DNA of 36,997 bases from Lachnospiraceae bacterium (lineage in GTDB: Bacteria > Bacillota > Clostridia > Lachnospirales > Lachnospiraceae): NCBI GenBank assembly GCA_017439675.1, contig JAFSIQ010000047.1:1-36997 (forward strand). Direction: 5' to 3'. Each line of letters begins with the position of its first letter. Position 1 is the stretch's first letter. The position numbers were made by a program, and so were the translations under genes. The notes beneath the pieces were generated by a model, which saw nothing but the letters and a program-made list of their open reading frames with translations, did not search any database and was not told where the DNA came from. Positions 17,801-24,806 of this stretch are shown here, one piece after another.

Positions 17801-20800
17801 AGTCTTAGTGACTTCCAGACTGCAATGAATACATATGGAACAAGGGCGAAATCAGGAACGGCGAGCAGTGTAACTGGAACGTTTGAAGGCTTAGAACCAT
17901 ATACAACCTATAATTTATATGTATATGCGAAAGATACAGTGGGCAACGTTGCCGACGTGAAGAGTTATGCGAATACCATAACCAGTAAAAAGAACGCAAC
18001 GATGTCTGACGTCACTGTGGCAATTCAGTCTGGCGCAACAAGTACTACCCAGTATTACTATGATTTTGCAAATGCACTAAGGAATGCAGGCGTTGAGGTT
18101 TCTGCAATGGGTAGTATAAGTTACAATGTGTCAGCAGGCAGTGGTAGCATTGTATCAGGAACCCCGACAGTTAATAATAACGTGATGACAATCAATGTGA
18201 ATTCCAATTTGGCAGAGGATATTTCGCAGGTGTTGAATGTTACCATTAGCAGTACCTATTACAATAATATTACAATGAAACTGACCTTGGAGACTACCAC
18301 GAAAAAGGTGGTGAATCTCATGGGTGTTGTGGCGAAGGATGCTACCTACACAGGCTCGGGACAGCAGGGGTATACAGGAACACCGTATTGGATTGTGCCT
18401 GCTACGGGAACCAATGCCAATATTGGAACAACGAATGTCAGATATGAGGGTGTGGATGTATCTTATGCAAGTACAACTGCACCGACTGGTGCTGGAACCT
18501 ATAAGGCGATTTTTGAAGTGCCAAGTACAGATAGTAACTATAAGGGAAGTGGTTCTGTTCAGTTTACCATTAATAAAGCAGATATTGATATGTCAGGGGT
18601 GAAGTGGTATTTAGACGGAATGGAAATTACGGATACCAATAATGCAAAGGTAACCTATGATGGTAATTCTCATAAGATAACAGTTGGAAGTTATTCTGAT
18701 ATGGTTTGGCCAAGTTACTCAGAAGAGTATGAAAAGACAGAGGTGGGTAACTATACAGCAAAGGTATCCTTTACCTTGAATAGCAATTATACCAATAATT
18801 ACAACAAACCAAGTGATGTGATATTAGATTGGGCGATAGAAAAGCCGGAAGTGGTGGAAGAACCAAAGACCACGCCGAATACAGATAGCGTGTATTGGAC
18901 ATATACACAGGGGGCGTCTACGAATGTGTATGTAGAAAATTCAACTACGTTACCTGCAAATAATACAGAATATACCATTGCAGTAGGCGGTGTGCCGGAA
19001 GGAGTTACGGTTACTTATGGTGGAACTTATAAGGCGACCAATGCAGGAACCTATACAGCAACGGTAACATTCGGTGTAACAGATGCAACCAAGTACAATA
19101 CACCAACTACAACTAGTAAAACCTTAACCTGGACCATTGAGCAGGTCGCAAAGACACAGTTGTCGTTGAGGGGTGTAACATTGCAGAACGGTGTATATAC
19201 TGGAGGAAACCAGACAGGCTACAGTGGAACGCCATACTGGGTGGATTCGTCTACCGGTAGCACAGTAAATGGACTAAACACAACAGTTACCTATCAGGGA
19301 ATTAGTTTATCTTACAATAGTACGACAGCACCAACCAATGCAGGAACCTATCTTGCTGTGTTCCGTGCGGAGAATGATCATTATACAGGAGAGGGAACAG
19401 TTACCTTTACCATTGACAAAGCGAATATTGATATGTCAGGTGCAAAATGGTATTTAGACGATACGCAGATAGCAGATACAAGTAATGTGAGAGTGTTGTA
19501 TGACGGAGCACAGCATAAGGTAGAGTTAAAGAATTACTCTTATATGGTTACTCCATCTCTTGCAGGGGAATACAAAAAGACTGCGACGGGTAACTATGTG
19601 GCTGAGGTTAACTTTACTGTTAACCCTTCCCATGCAGATAACTATAATACTCCAGCTAAGATGACACTTAACTGGATAATTGAGGAGCCCGTAGTAGAAG
19701 GCACTAAAATTACTCCGGATGTATCCGGAACCTATTGGGTATACAAGCAGGGAGATGTTGTAGCTAATTATACGGAAGGTTCTACCAAATTAGCAGCAAA
19801 TGGAACAGCATATTCTGTGGAACTGTTAGGATTACCAACTGGCGTTACAGCTTCTTATAGTGGTGTTCGCAGTGCGACCAATGCAGGAACTTATACGGTG
19901 ACAGTAACCTTTGGTGTGACAGATAGTGATAAGTATGAATTGCCGAATCCGTCAAGCAAGACATTGACATGGACGATTGGAAATGACACAACAACGGAAA
20001 AAGTTACACCGAATACCTATGGAACCTATTGGGTATACAAGCAGAATGGTCAGGTGGGAAATTACTATGAAAATTCTACCCAATTAGTGGAAAATGGTAG
20101 TGTGTATACAGTGGCAGTACAGGGATTACCACAGGGAGTCACTGCAACCTACAGCGGAACCTATAGCGCAACCAAAGCTGGTACATATACCGCAACCGTA
20201 ACCTTCGGTGTGACAGACAGCAGTAAATATAATCAGCCAAATCCGTCAAGCAAAACGTTGACATGGACGATTACAAGTGCTTCTGGTACAGTTACCAATC
20301 CAGGACAGGGAGATGATTCCGGTACGGTTTCAAAGGAAGTGGGTGCTACAGAGGTTGTTTCTGGGGCTCAGTATCAGGTTGTAACTGCAACAACAGAAGG
20401 AGGAACAGTTTCTTATACTGGACCTACGAACAAGAAGGCAACCAAGATTACAGTTCCGTCTACAATTACTATGAGTGATGGAAAGGCGTATGCGGTCACG
20501 ACAATTGCTAAGAATGCATTTAAGGGATGTACAAAGTTGAAGACGGTGACAATACCGAATTCTGTAACTAGCATTGGAACTGGTGCATTTAGCGGTTGTA
20601 AGAAGCTTACAACAGTGAAGATGGGAACTGGAGTGAAGACCATTGGTGACAAAGCATTCTATAAGTGTACATCACTTAAGAAGATTACAATTCCAAAAAA
20701 TGTGACGACGATTGGAAAGTCTTGTTTTGAGGGATGTAAGAGTCTAAAGACCATCACGATTAAGACCAAAGTGCTTAAGAAGGTTGGAAAGAAGGCAATT

Positions 20801-20914
20801 AAGGGTATCAACAAGAAAGCTACCATTAAGTGTCCAAATAAATCTTATGTGAAAAAATATAAGAAATTGTTTAAGAGTAATACAGGTTATAAAAAGACAA
20901 TGAAAATTAAATAA
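14840..20914 (+). CDS. Giant secreted modular repeat protein, adhesin-like, with C-terminal BspA-type leucine-rich repeats
   Basis: The product has 2024 residues. Residues 1-33 form a signal peptide (KKLMAYLLTTVMVFSMMMG, likely cut after a VEA-A site). About 35-400 is a right-handed beta-helix-like region of GGT-type repeats (ITINGGTVTV, IVINGGTVKV, VTITGGTIVA). About 456-755 and 756-1052 are two copies of a 300-residue module with DKxAPTG, a TDxAGNV motif and fibronectin-III-like ends (YNLYVYARD, YNLYVYAKD). From about 1157 come two 280-residue copies plus a third partial copy of MBG/YDG-like repeats (AGTYTATVTFGVTD). About 1830-1990 is LRR_5 (AFKGCTKLKTVTIP type), then a Lys-rich end. No sortase motif is visible. 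AAGGAGG precedes the ATG. Target and attachment mode are unknown. Confidence 0.85.
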   Translation: MKMKKLMAYLLTTVMVFSMMMGVPKGAAKVEAASDNLPNNLTITGGTPGTDYSYDSSTGKISVMTSKPLTLATTGVLSTAYFYVESGVSANLTLNKVMISNANGGIVIADDSAGTVTVTTASGTSNIIIGTSAPAITKNGTSGKLIFNGSGTLTANINGGLSCVGCATIGGADGKASGNIQIDSGTLVVNAATSSDGAGIGGGLGGEGNGITINGGTVTVTKNAGNGAGIGGGADGAGKNIVINGGTVKVTSVAGAAIGSGATLYSEPGVATGIVINGGTVTATGGYEYAPGIGTPNMGMTEYPDRYTDVTITGGTIVATGGERAPAIGSGFNTSANIYISGGSIKATSGGRNSSDTGTLPDAIGLGYAQNNSSKSYVSNIVYSKSDSTPVSLADTPAYDADTSLDGKLTFQLNGESYAYGTKDVVTDASGEVYFYLADGVTVTKNDSSSGGESGEEEVTDAVGLLYNGVTQKTYYNTDVVVTASTGHKIATSKDGEYKTSITFTSSANPTFYFRRSDGTPVSNTMQANIIIDKDAPTGYVLLNSTQYKTLATDTTATPYKFSNTTAMISGDDIDSGLKEVAYAVSDTRYTTADAITNANLSWTTTSASIIAYTVSSDKDEIIYGRFTDNAGNVAYVSTIKYRHDTIAPSLTASLTNETSESVDYALTFNEESEYWCVLCKNGETAPSNQAGYQSAVSTYSNRAISGKGTTVSGTFTGLDADTNYNLYVYARDLVGNLASSGSYASVTTSEGYVEVEEEVVLQFNGASLKTHYNENVVVTSTTGHKIATDKNGAYQSSVTLSAAGTYTLYFMNSNSQYLSNTETVTITFDKTAPTGKITLGGNTYQALAMNTTAARYKFDSTTATITGTDSNLTEIAYAVSSVRYNSATAIQNAYLNWKATTTSSITQSVNYTVTANTAEIIYARITDKAGNVTYVSTDMYYHDTVAPNVNATLSNSTDSTVDYSLSFGEQSDYWCVLLKSGESIPSSLSDFQTAMNTYGTRAKSGTASSVTGTFEGLEPYTTYNLYVYAKDTVGNVADVKSYANTITSKKNATMSDVTVAIQSGATSTTQYYYDFANALRNAGVEVSAMGSISYNVSAGSGSIVSGTPTVNNNVMTINVNSNLAEDISQVLNVTISSTYYNNITMKLTLETTTKKVVNLMGVVAKDATYTGSGQQGYTGTPYWIVPATGTNANIGTTNVRYEGVDVSYASTTAPTGAGTYKAIFEVPSTDSNYKGSGSVQFTINKADIDMSGVKWYLDGMEITDTNNAKVTYDGNSHKITVGSYSDMVWPSYSEEYEKTEVGNYTAKVSFTLNSNYTNNYNKPSDVILDWAIEKPEVVEEPKTTPNTDSVYWTYTQGASTNVYVENSTTLPANNTEYTIAVGGVPEGVTVTYGGTYKATNAGTYTATVTFGVTDATKYNTPTTTSKTLTWTIEQVAKTQLSLRGVTLQNGVYTGGNQTGYSGTPYWVDSSTGSTVNGLNTTVTYQGISLSYNSTTAPTNAGTYLAVFRAENDHYTGEGTVTFTIDKANIDMSGAKWYLDDTQIADTSNVRVLYDGAQHKVELKNYSYMVTPSLAGEYKKTATGNYVAEVNFTVNPSHADNYNTPAKMTLNWIIEEPVVEGTKITPDVSGTYWVYKQGDVVANYTEGSTKLAANGTAYSVELLGLPTGVTASYSGVRSATNAGTYTVTVTFGVTDSDKYELPNPSSKTLTWTIGNDTTTEKVTPNTYGTYWVYKQNGQVGNYYENSTQLVENGSVYTVAVQGLPQGVTATYSGTYSATKAGTYTATVTFGVTDSSKYNQPNPSSKTLTWTITSASGTVTNPGQGDDSGTVSKEVGATEVVSGAQYQVVTATTEGGTVSYTGPTNKKATKITVPSTITMSDGKAYAVTTIAKNAFKGCTKLKTVTIPNSVTSIGTGAFSGCKKLTTVKMGTGVKTIGDKAFYKCTSLKKITIPKNVTTIGKSCFEGCKSLKTITIKTKVLKKVGKKAIKGINKKATIKCPNKSYVKKYKKLFKSNTGYKKTMKIK

Positions 20915-20940
20915 TAAGATGAAAAGATGCTTATAGAACT

Positions 20941-20972
20941 AAGCCGGAATTTACTTTCCGGCTTGGTTTGTT
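20941..20972 (+). terminator. Rho-independent terminator after the giant surface protein
   Basis: AAGCCGGAA (20941-20949) pairs perfectly with TTCCGGCTT (20956-20964) over a 6-nt loop and is followed by a T-rich stretch (GGTTTGTTATTT). Confidence 0.75.
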
Positions 20973-21000
20973 ATTTAGACAATATATGCTATTTGTATGG

Positions 21001-21029
21001 TTGATATCTCTGGCAGGATTTGCTATATT
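21001..21029 (+). promoter_or_regulatory. Extended -10 promoter for rsmE
   Basis: TTGATA (21001-21006), a 17-nt spacer and TATATT (21024-21029) preceded by TGC, an extended -10. The separate promoter, just after a terminator, shows rsmE no longer depends on transcription from prmA. Confidence 0.75.
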
Positions 21030-21089
21030 TAATAGTATGTGTGGTGTGAATTACTTAAAAAAGAGAAGAATAATGAATAGGAAATGCGT

Positions 21090-21836
21090 ATGAATCGTTT
21101 TTTTGTAACAGAAGAACAATTGAAGAGTGAGATTATTAGAATTGTTGGGGAGGACTACAATCATATCCGCAATGTGCTTCGTATGAAGCAAGGGGAAGAG
21201 GTGTTGCTGTCCTCAGGTGGTGATAAGGAATATCTTTGTACTATTGTTGGTTATACTGAAGAAGAGGTTTTACTACAGATAACAGATGTGTTTGGTAATG
21301 CGAGAGAGCTTCCTACAAAGATTACCCTGTTTCAGGGATATCCAAAGGGCGATAAGATGGAGACCATCGTACAAAAAGCAGTCGAACTTGGAGTCTACGA
21401 AATAATTCCTGTTATGATGAGGCGGTGTGTTGTGAAGTTAGATGAAAAGAAGGCAAGCAAGAAAGTAGAGCGATTGAATGCTATCGCTTTGAATGCTGCC
21501 AAGCAATCCAAACGAGGAATAGTACCTTGTGTAAGGGATGTTATGAACCTTGCGGATGCAGTGAAATATGCAAGCGACATGGATTTGGTGATTCTTCCCT
21601 ATGAGAATGCGGAAGGAATGAATTATGCTAGAGAAGTGATTGCCAGTGTCAATGGAAAGAGCCACATCGGTGTGTTTATTGGACCGGAGGGCGGTTTTGA
21701 AGCTAGTGAGGTGGAGCAGATTGAAGCAATCGGTGGAAAGACCATTTCTTTAGGACACCGGATTTTAAGAACAGAAACAGCAGGAATGACGATTTTATCT
21801 CTGTTGATGTTCCAATTAGAGAAGGATGAAAAGTAG
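21090..21836 (+). CDS. rsmE: 16S rRNA m3U1498 methyltransferase RsmE
   Basis: RsmE methylates N3 of U1498 in 16S rRNA. It is a SPOUT-class enzyme with a knotted SAM site. The product has 248 residues, a normal length. The N-terminal PUA-like part starts MNRFFVTEEQ and includes HIRNVLRMKQGEEV. The SPOUT signatures are FQGYPKGDKMETIVQKAVELGV, PVMMRRCVVK, IGVFIGPEGGFEASEVE and SLGHRILRTETAGMTILSL. The start at 21090 is chosen because AGGA (21079-21082) is 7 nt upstream; ATG 21084 would sit only 1 nt from it. Normally adjacent to prmA, here separated by about 6.3 kb. The desulfurase gene begins 11 nt later. Confidence 0.96.
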   Translation: MNRFFVTEEQLKSEIIRIVGEDYNHIRNVLRMKQGEEVLLSSGGDKEYLCTIVGYTEEEVLLQITDVFGNARELPTKITLFQGYPKGDKMETIVQKAVELGVYEIIPVMMRRCVVKLDEKKASKKVERLNAIALNAAKQSKRGIVPCVRDVMNLADAVKYASDMDLVILPYENAEGMNYAREVIASVNGKSHIGVFIGPEGGFEASEVEQIEAIGGKTISLGHRILRTETAGMTILSLLMFQLEKDEK

Positions 21837-21847
21837 GAGTTAATAAA

Positions 21848-23008
21848 ATGACACAGGAAGTATATTTTGACAATGCAGCGACGACAAAGATAATACCGGA
21901 AGTGCGTGAGATTATGTTGGAGACTATGGATGTGGAATATGGTAATCCATCGTCTATGCATTTGAAAGGAGTGGGAGCGGAAAAGTATATCCGTTATGCG
22001 AAGAATGCCATCTCAAAACAGTTAAAATGCGAGCCAAAGGAGATTATATTTACATCTGGAGGAACGGAAGCTAATAATCTGGCGTTACTGGGTGTGGTAG
22101 AGGCAAATAAACGTTCTGGAAATCACATTATTACAACCGGAATCGAACACGCCTCAGTGTATAATCCGATTTTGCATTTAGAAGAGTTAGGATTTCGTGT
22201 TACCTTTTTAAGAGTAGATTCCGAAGGAAAAGTGGATTTAGAACATTTACGGGAAGAATTATGTGATGAAACAATCCTTGTTTCTACTATGGCGGTGAAC
22301 AATGAGATTGGTACAGTAGAACCAATTGAGGAAATTGCCACAATAATCCAAGCATATAATAAGGGGCATGACAAAAATATACTTTACCACGTGGATGCAA
22401 TACAAGCGTTTGGAAAACAGATTATCTATCCAAAACGAATTGGCATTGATGTGATGTCCATAAGCGGTCATAAGATTCATGGACCAAAGGGAAGTGGAGC
22501 TTTGTTTGTGGATAATAAAGTCAAGATAAAACCGATTTTGTTTGGTGGTGGTCAAGAGAAGGGGATTCGTTCTGGTACAGAGAATACGGCGGCAATTGCA
22601 GGCCTTGGAAAAGCTACCGAGGTAATGTATGACCGCTTAGAAGAAAATGTTCAGCAGCTACAGCTAGTAAAGCAGACCTTGATAGAGAAGGCTACCGCGT
22701 TAGATGGGGTGACAGATAACTCCGGTGAAGCACCTCATATTGCAAGTCTCAGTTTTCGCGGAGTGCGCAGTGAAGTGTTGTTGCATGCGTTGGAAGATAA
22801 GGGGATTTATGTTTCCGCAGGTTCAGCCTGTTCCTCGAATCATCCTGCGGTCAGCGGCGTGTTGAAAGCAATTGATTTGGACAAGGAATTGCTAGAATCT
22901 ACTTTACGTTTTAGTTTTTGCGAGTATAATACAGTAGAGGAGGCAGAGTATACAGTGAAGGTGTTAGGTGAGCTGCTTCCGGTTTTGCGCAAGTTTACTA
23001 GAAAATAG
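21848..23008 (+). CDS. Cysteine desulfurase (NifS/IscS family), likely sulfur donor to ThiI
   Basis: PLP enzyme that converts cysteine to alanine and a protein-bound persulfide. The product has 386 residues. The N terminus YFDNAATTKIIPEV, the SGGTEANNLA segment, IEHASV and the PLP lysine in ISGHKIHGPKGSG (about K206) are all present. The active-site cysteine is C328 in SAGSACSSNHPAVSG, on the long flexible loop of group I desulfurases. The gene is directly upstream of thiI, as NifZ is in Bacillus, which points to 4-thiouridine synthesis rather than general iron-sulfur assembly; no iscU or sufU homologue is in the window. It starts 11 nt after rsmE. Confidence 0.93.
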   Translation: MTQEVYFDNAATTKIIPEVREIMLETMDVEYGNPSSMHLKGVGAEKYIRYAKNAISKQLKCEPKEIIFTSGGTEANNLALLGVVEANKRSGNHIITTGIEHASVYNPILHLEELGFRVTFLRVDSEGKVDLEHLREELCDETILVSTMAVNNEIGTVEPIEEIATIIQAYNKGHDKNILYHVDAIQAFGKQIIYPKRIGIDVMSISGHKIHGPKGSGALFVDNKVKIKPILFGGGQEKGIRSGTENTAAIAGLGKATEVMYDRLEENVQQLQLVKQTLIEKATALDGVTDNSGEAPHIASLSFRGVRSEVLLHALEDKGIYVSAGSACSSNHPAVSGVLKAIDLDKELLESTLRFSFCEYNTVEEAEYTVKVLGELLPVLRKFTRK

Positions 23009-23085
23009 CGCTATCTAGTCACTTGTGTCATATGGAAAATGGATGAAGCGTCCATAATAGACTGTCAGAACAGAGAGGAATGAAC

Positions 23086-24282
23086 ATGAAATACAATACA
23101 TTTTTAATTAAGTATGCAGAAATTGGTACAAAGGGAAGAAATCGTTATAAATTCGAGGATGTGCTTTGCCAACAGATTAAAAACCATGTTGCAAGACTCG
23201 GTGAATTTTCGGTTCGAAGAGAATATGGAAGAATTTTCTTATATGCAGAGTCGGATTATGATTATGAGGATTTAATCAAAGAGTTACAGAAGGTCTTTGG
23301 TATTGTGGGAATATGTCCGATTGTGATTGAAGAGACTGTAGAGTTTGAGGCAATTCGGGATAAAGTGATTTCCTATGTGCAGGAAGTCTATGGTGACAAA
23401 GCGGTGACATTTAAGGTAAATGCTAGAAGAACGAATAAAGCATTCCCTATGTCTTCTATGGAGATGAACAGCGAACTGGGACATTTTGTTTTGGAAGCTT
23501 GTCCGAACATGAAAGTGGATGTACACAAGCCCGATGTCATGTTGAATGTGGAAGTGAGAAGTCAGGTATACATTTATTCTCATGTCATTAAAGGTGCAGG
23601 AGGACTTCCGGTTGGAACCAACGGAAAGGCAATGCTGTTGCTGTCTGGTGGAATTGATTCTCCGGTGGCAGGATATATGATTTCTAAGCGCGGTGTGGAA
23701 TTAGAAGCAGTGTATTTCAATGCACCACCTTACACATCGGAGCGCGCAAAGCAGAAAGTGGTAGATTTGGCAAGAATCGTGTCTGGTTATTCTGGAAAGA
23801 TTCGTTTGCATATTGTGAATTTTACAGATATTCAGCTTGCGATATATGAGAAATGTCCGCATGAAGAATTGACCATTATCATGCGTCGATATATGATGAA
23901 GATTGCCGAGGAGATTGCAAAGAAAAATGATTGTCTTGCGCTGATAACCGGTGAGAGTATTGGACAGGTTGCAAGTCAGACCATGCATAGCCTGGCATGT
24001 ACCAATGAAGTGTGCACTATGCCGGTGTTTCGTCCTTGTATCGGAATGGATAAGCAGGAGATTGTGGACATTTCAGAGATGATTGATACCTATGAGACCT
24101 CCATTCTTCCTTATGAGGATTGCTGTACTATTTTTGTGGCGAAGCATCCGGTTACAAAACCAATTTTAGAGATTATCAAGCGTTCAGAGGAAAAGCTTGC
24201 GGATGTGATTGATGATTTGATGCAACAGGCATTAGATACAGTGGAAGTAGTAGAGGCGAAGGTGGAAGATTTACAAGCGTAG
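23086..24282 (+). CDS. thiI: tRNA 4-thiouridine synthase ThiI
   Basis: ThiI adenylates U8 of tRNA and inserts sulfur to make s4U8, a near-UV sensor; in some species it also serves thiazole synthesis. The product has 398 residues with a ferredoxin-like and THUMP N-terminal half (FLIKYAEIGTKGRNR) and the PP-loop ATPase motif LSGGIDSPVAGYM near residue 186. There is no C-terminal rhodanese domain, as in Bacillus ThiI, so a partner desulfurase must supply sulfur; the gene just upstream fits. The start at 23086 is preferred over 23080 because GAGAGG is then 7 nt away. A terminator at 24345-24380 follows. Confidence 0.96.
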   Translation: MKYNTFLIKYAEIGTKGRNRYKFEDVLCQQIKNHVARLGEFSVRREYGRIFLYAESDYDYEDLIKELQKVFGIVGICPIVIEETVEFEAIRDKVISYVQEVYGDKAVTFKVNARRTNKAFPMSSMEMNSELGHFVLEACPNMKVDVHKPDVMLNVEVRSQVYIYSHVIKGAGGLPVGTNGKAMLLLSGGIDSPVAGYMISKRGVELEAVYFNAPPYTSERAKQKVVDLARIVSGYSGKIRLHIVNFTDIQLAIYEKCPHEELTIIMRRYMMKIAEEIAKKNDCLALITGESIGQVASQTMHSLACTNEVCTMPVFRPCIGMDKQEIVDISEMIDTYETSILPYEDCCTIFVAKHPVTKPILEIIKRSEEKLADVIDDLMQQALDTVEVVEAKVEDLQA

Positions 24283-24344
24283 GCGCGTTTGTGAAGGTGA
24301 AAATAGCAGGCTGTAGTTGCAAGAAGAGATGGTGAAATGAGTAA

Positions 24345-24380
24345 AAGAAAAGGAACAAGATTACTCTCGTTCCTTTTCTT
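24345..24380. terminator. Bidirectional terminator between thiI and the HPr-like gene
   Basis: AAGAAAAGGAAC (24345-24356) pairs perfectly with GTTCCTTTTCTT (24369-24380), a 12-bp stem. T-rich sequence follows on the plus strand and TTTTAC on the minus strand. It serves two convergent transcription units. Confidence 0.85.
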
Positions 24381-24435
24381 CATTCTTGTAGATACATTGT
24401 GGTTCAACCGCAAGATAGCTGTGTTGAATTAACGA

Positions 24436-24666
24436 TTAGATGATGTATGGTTCTAACGCCTTAAGGATATCAGTGTCATCGCCCTCTGCGTGAATGTTAA
24501 GGTCGATTGGCTGTGAAATATCCAAACTGAAAATACCCATGATTGATTTTGCGTCGATAACGTATCTGCCAGATACCAAATCGAACTCTGCATCAAACTT
24601 AGCAATGTCATTTACAAAGCTTTTCACCTTATCGATAGAGTTTAAAGAGATCTTAACTGATTTCAT
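24436..24666 (-). CDS. HPr-fold protein lacking the phosphocarrier histidine, Crh-like
   Basis: The 76-residue product matches HPr through AKFDAEFDLVSGRYVIDAKS, IMGIFSLDISQPIDLNI and HAEGDD. Compared with Bacillus HPr, the loop that carries the active His15 (GIHARPA) is shortened by about three residues and replaced by NSIDK, so PTS phosphotransfer via that histidine is impossible. The serine equivalent to HPr Ser46 is retained (S41, in AKSIMG). That combination resembles Crh, the regulatory HPr paralogue used in carbon catabolite control. The start at 24666 follows AGGAGGG; longer forms have no binding site. It is monocistronic, ends in a bidirectional terminator and diverges from mtaB. No other PTS gene is nearby. 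The regulatory role is inference. Confidence 0.85.
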   Translation of the reverse strand: MKSVKISLNSIDKVKSFVNDIAKFDAEFDLVSGRYVIDAKSIMGIFSLDISQPIDLNIHAEGDDTDILKALEPYII

Positions 24667-24692
24667 ATAACTTCCCTCCTGAATACTAATAT

Positions 24693-24744
24693 ATGCCAAT
24701 GGCATGTCTGTTACTATGATAACTTTTTAGGGGGTAAAAGTCAA
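24693..24744 (-). promoter_or_regulatory. Promoter of the HPr-like gene, with a palindrome just downstream
   Basis: On the minus strand TTGACT (24744-24739), a 17-nt spacer and TATCAT (24721-24716) form a good SigA promoter. The 13-nt palindrome ATGCCATTGGCAT (24705-24693) follows at about +4 to +16. It could be an operator or a short 5' hairpin. The leader then runs into the AGGAGGG binding site. Confidence 0.7.
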
Positions 24745-24806
24745 TATGAAATGAGCCAAACGCAGACATTTTATCAATGGTTAATATAGGGTACAGGAGA
24801 TGGATT

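Noticed and set aside
14840-20914. Sortase-anchored cell wall protein
   Set aside because: No LPxTG-type motif, hydrophobic tail or terminal anchor is visible; the protein ends in leucine-rich repeats and a lysine-rich tail.
24436-24705. Genuine PTS phosphocarrier HPr
   Set aside because: The His15 loop is absent, so it cannot carry phosphate between EI and EII.
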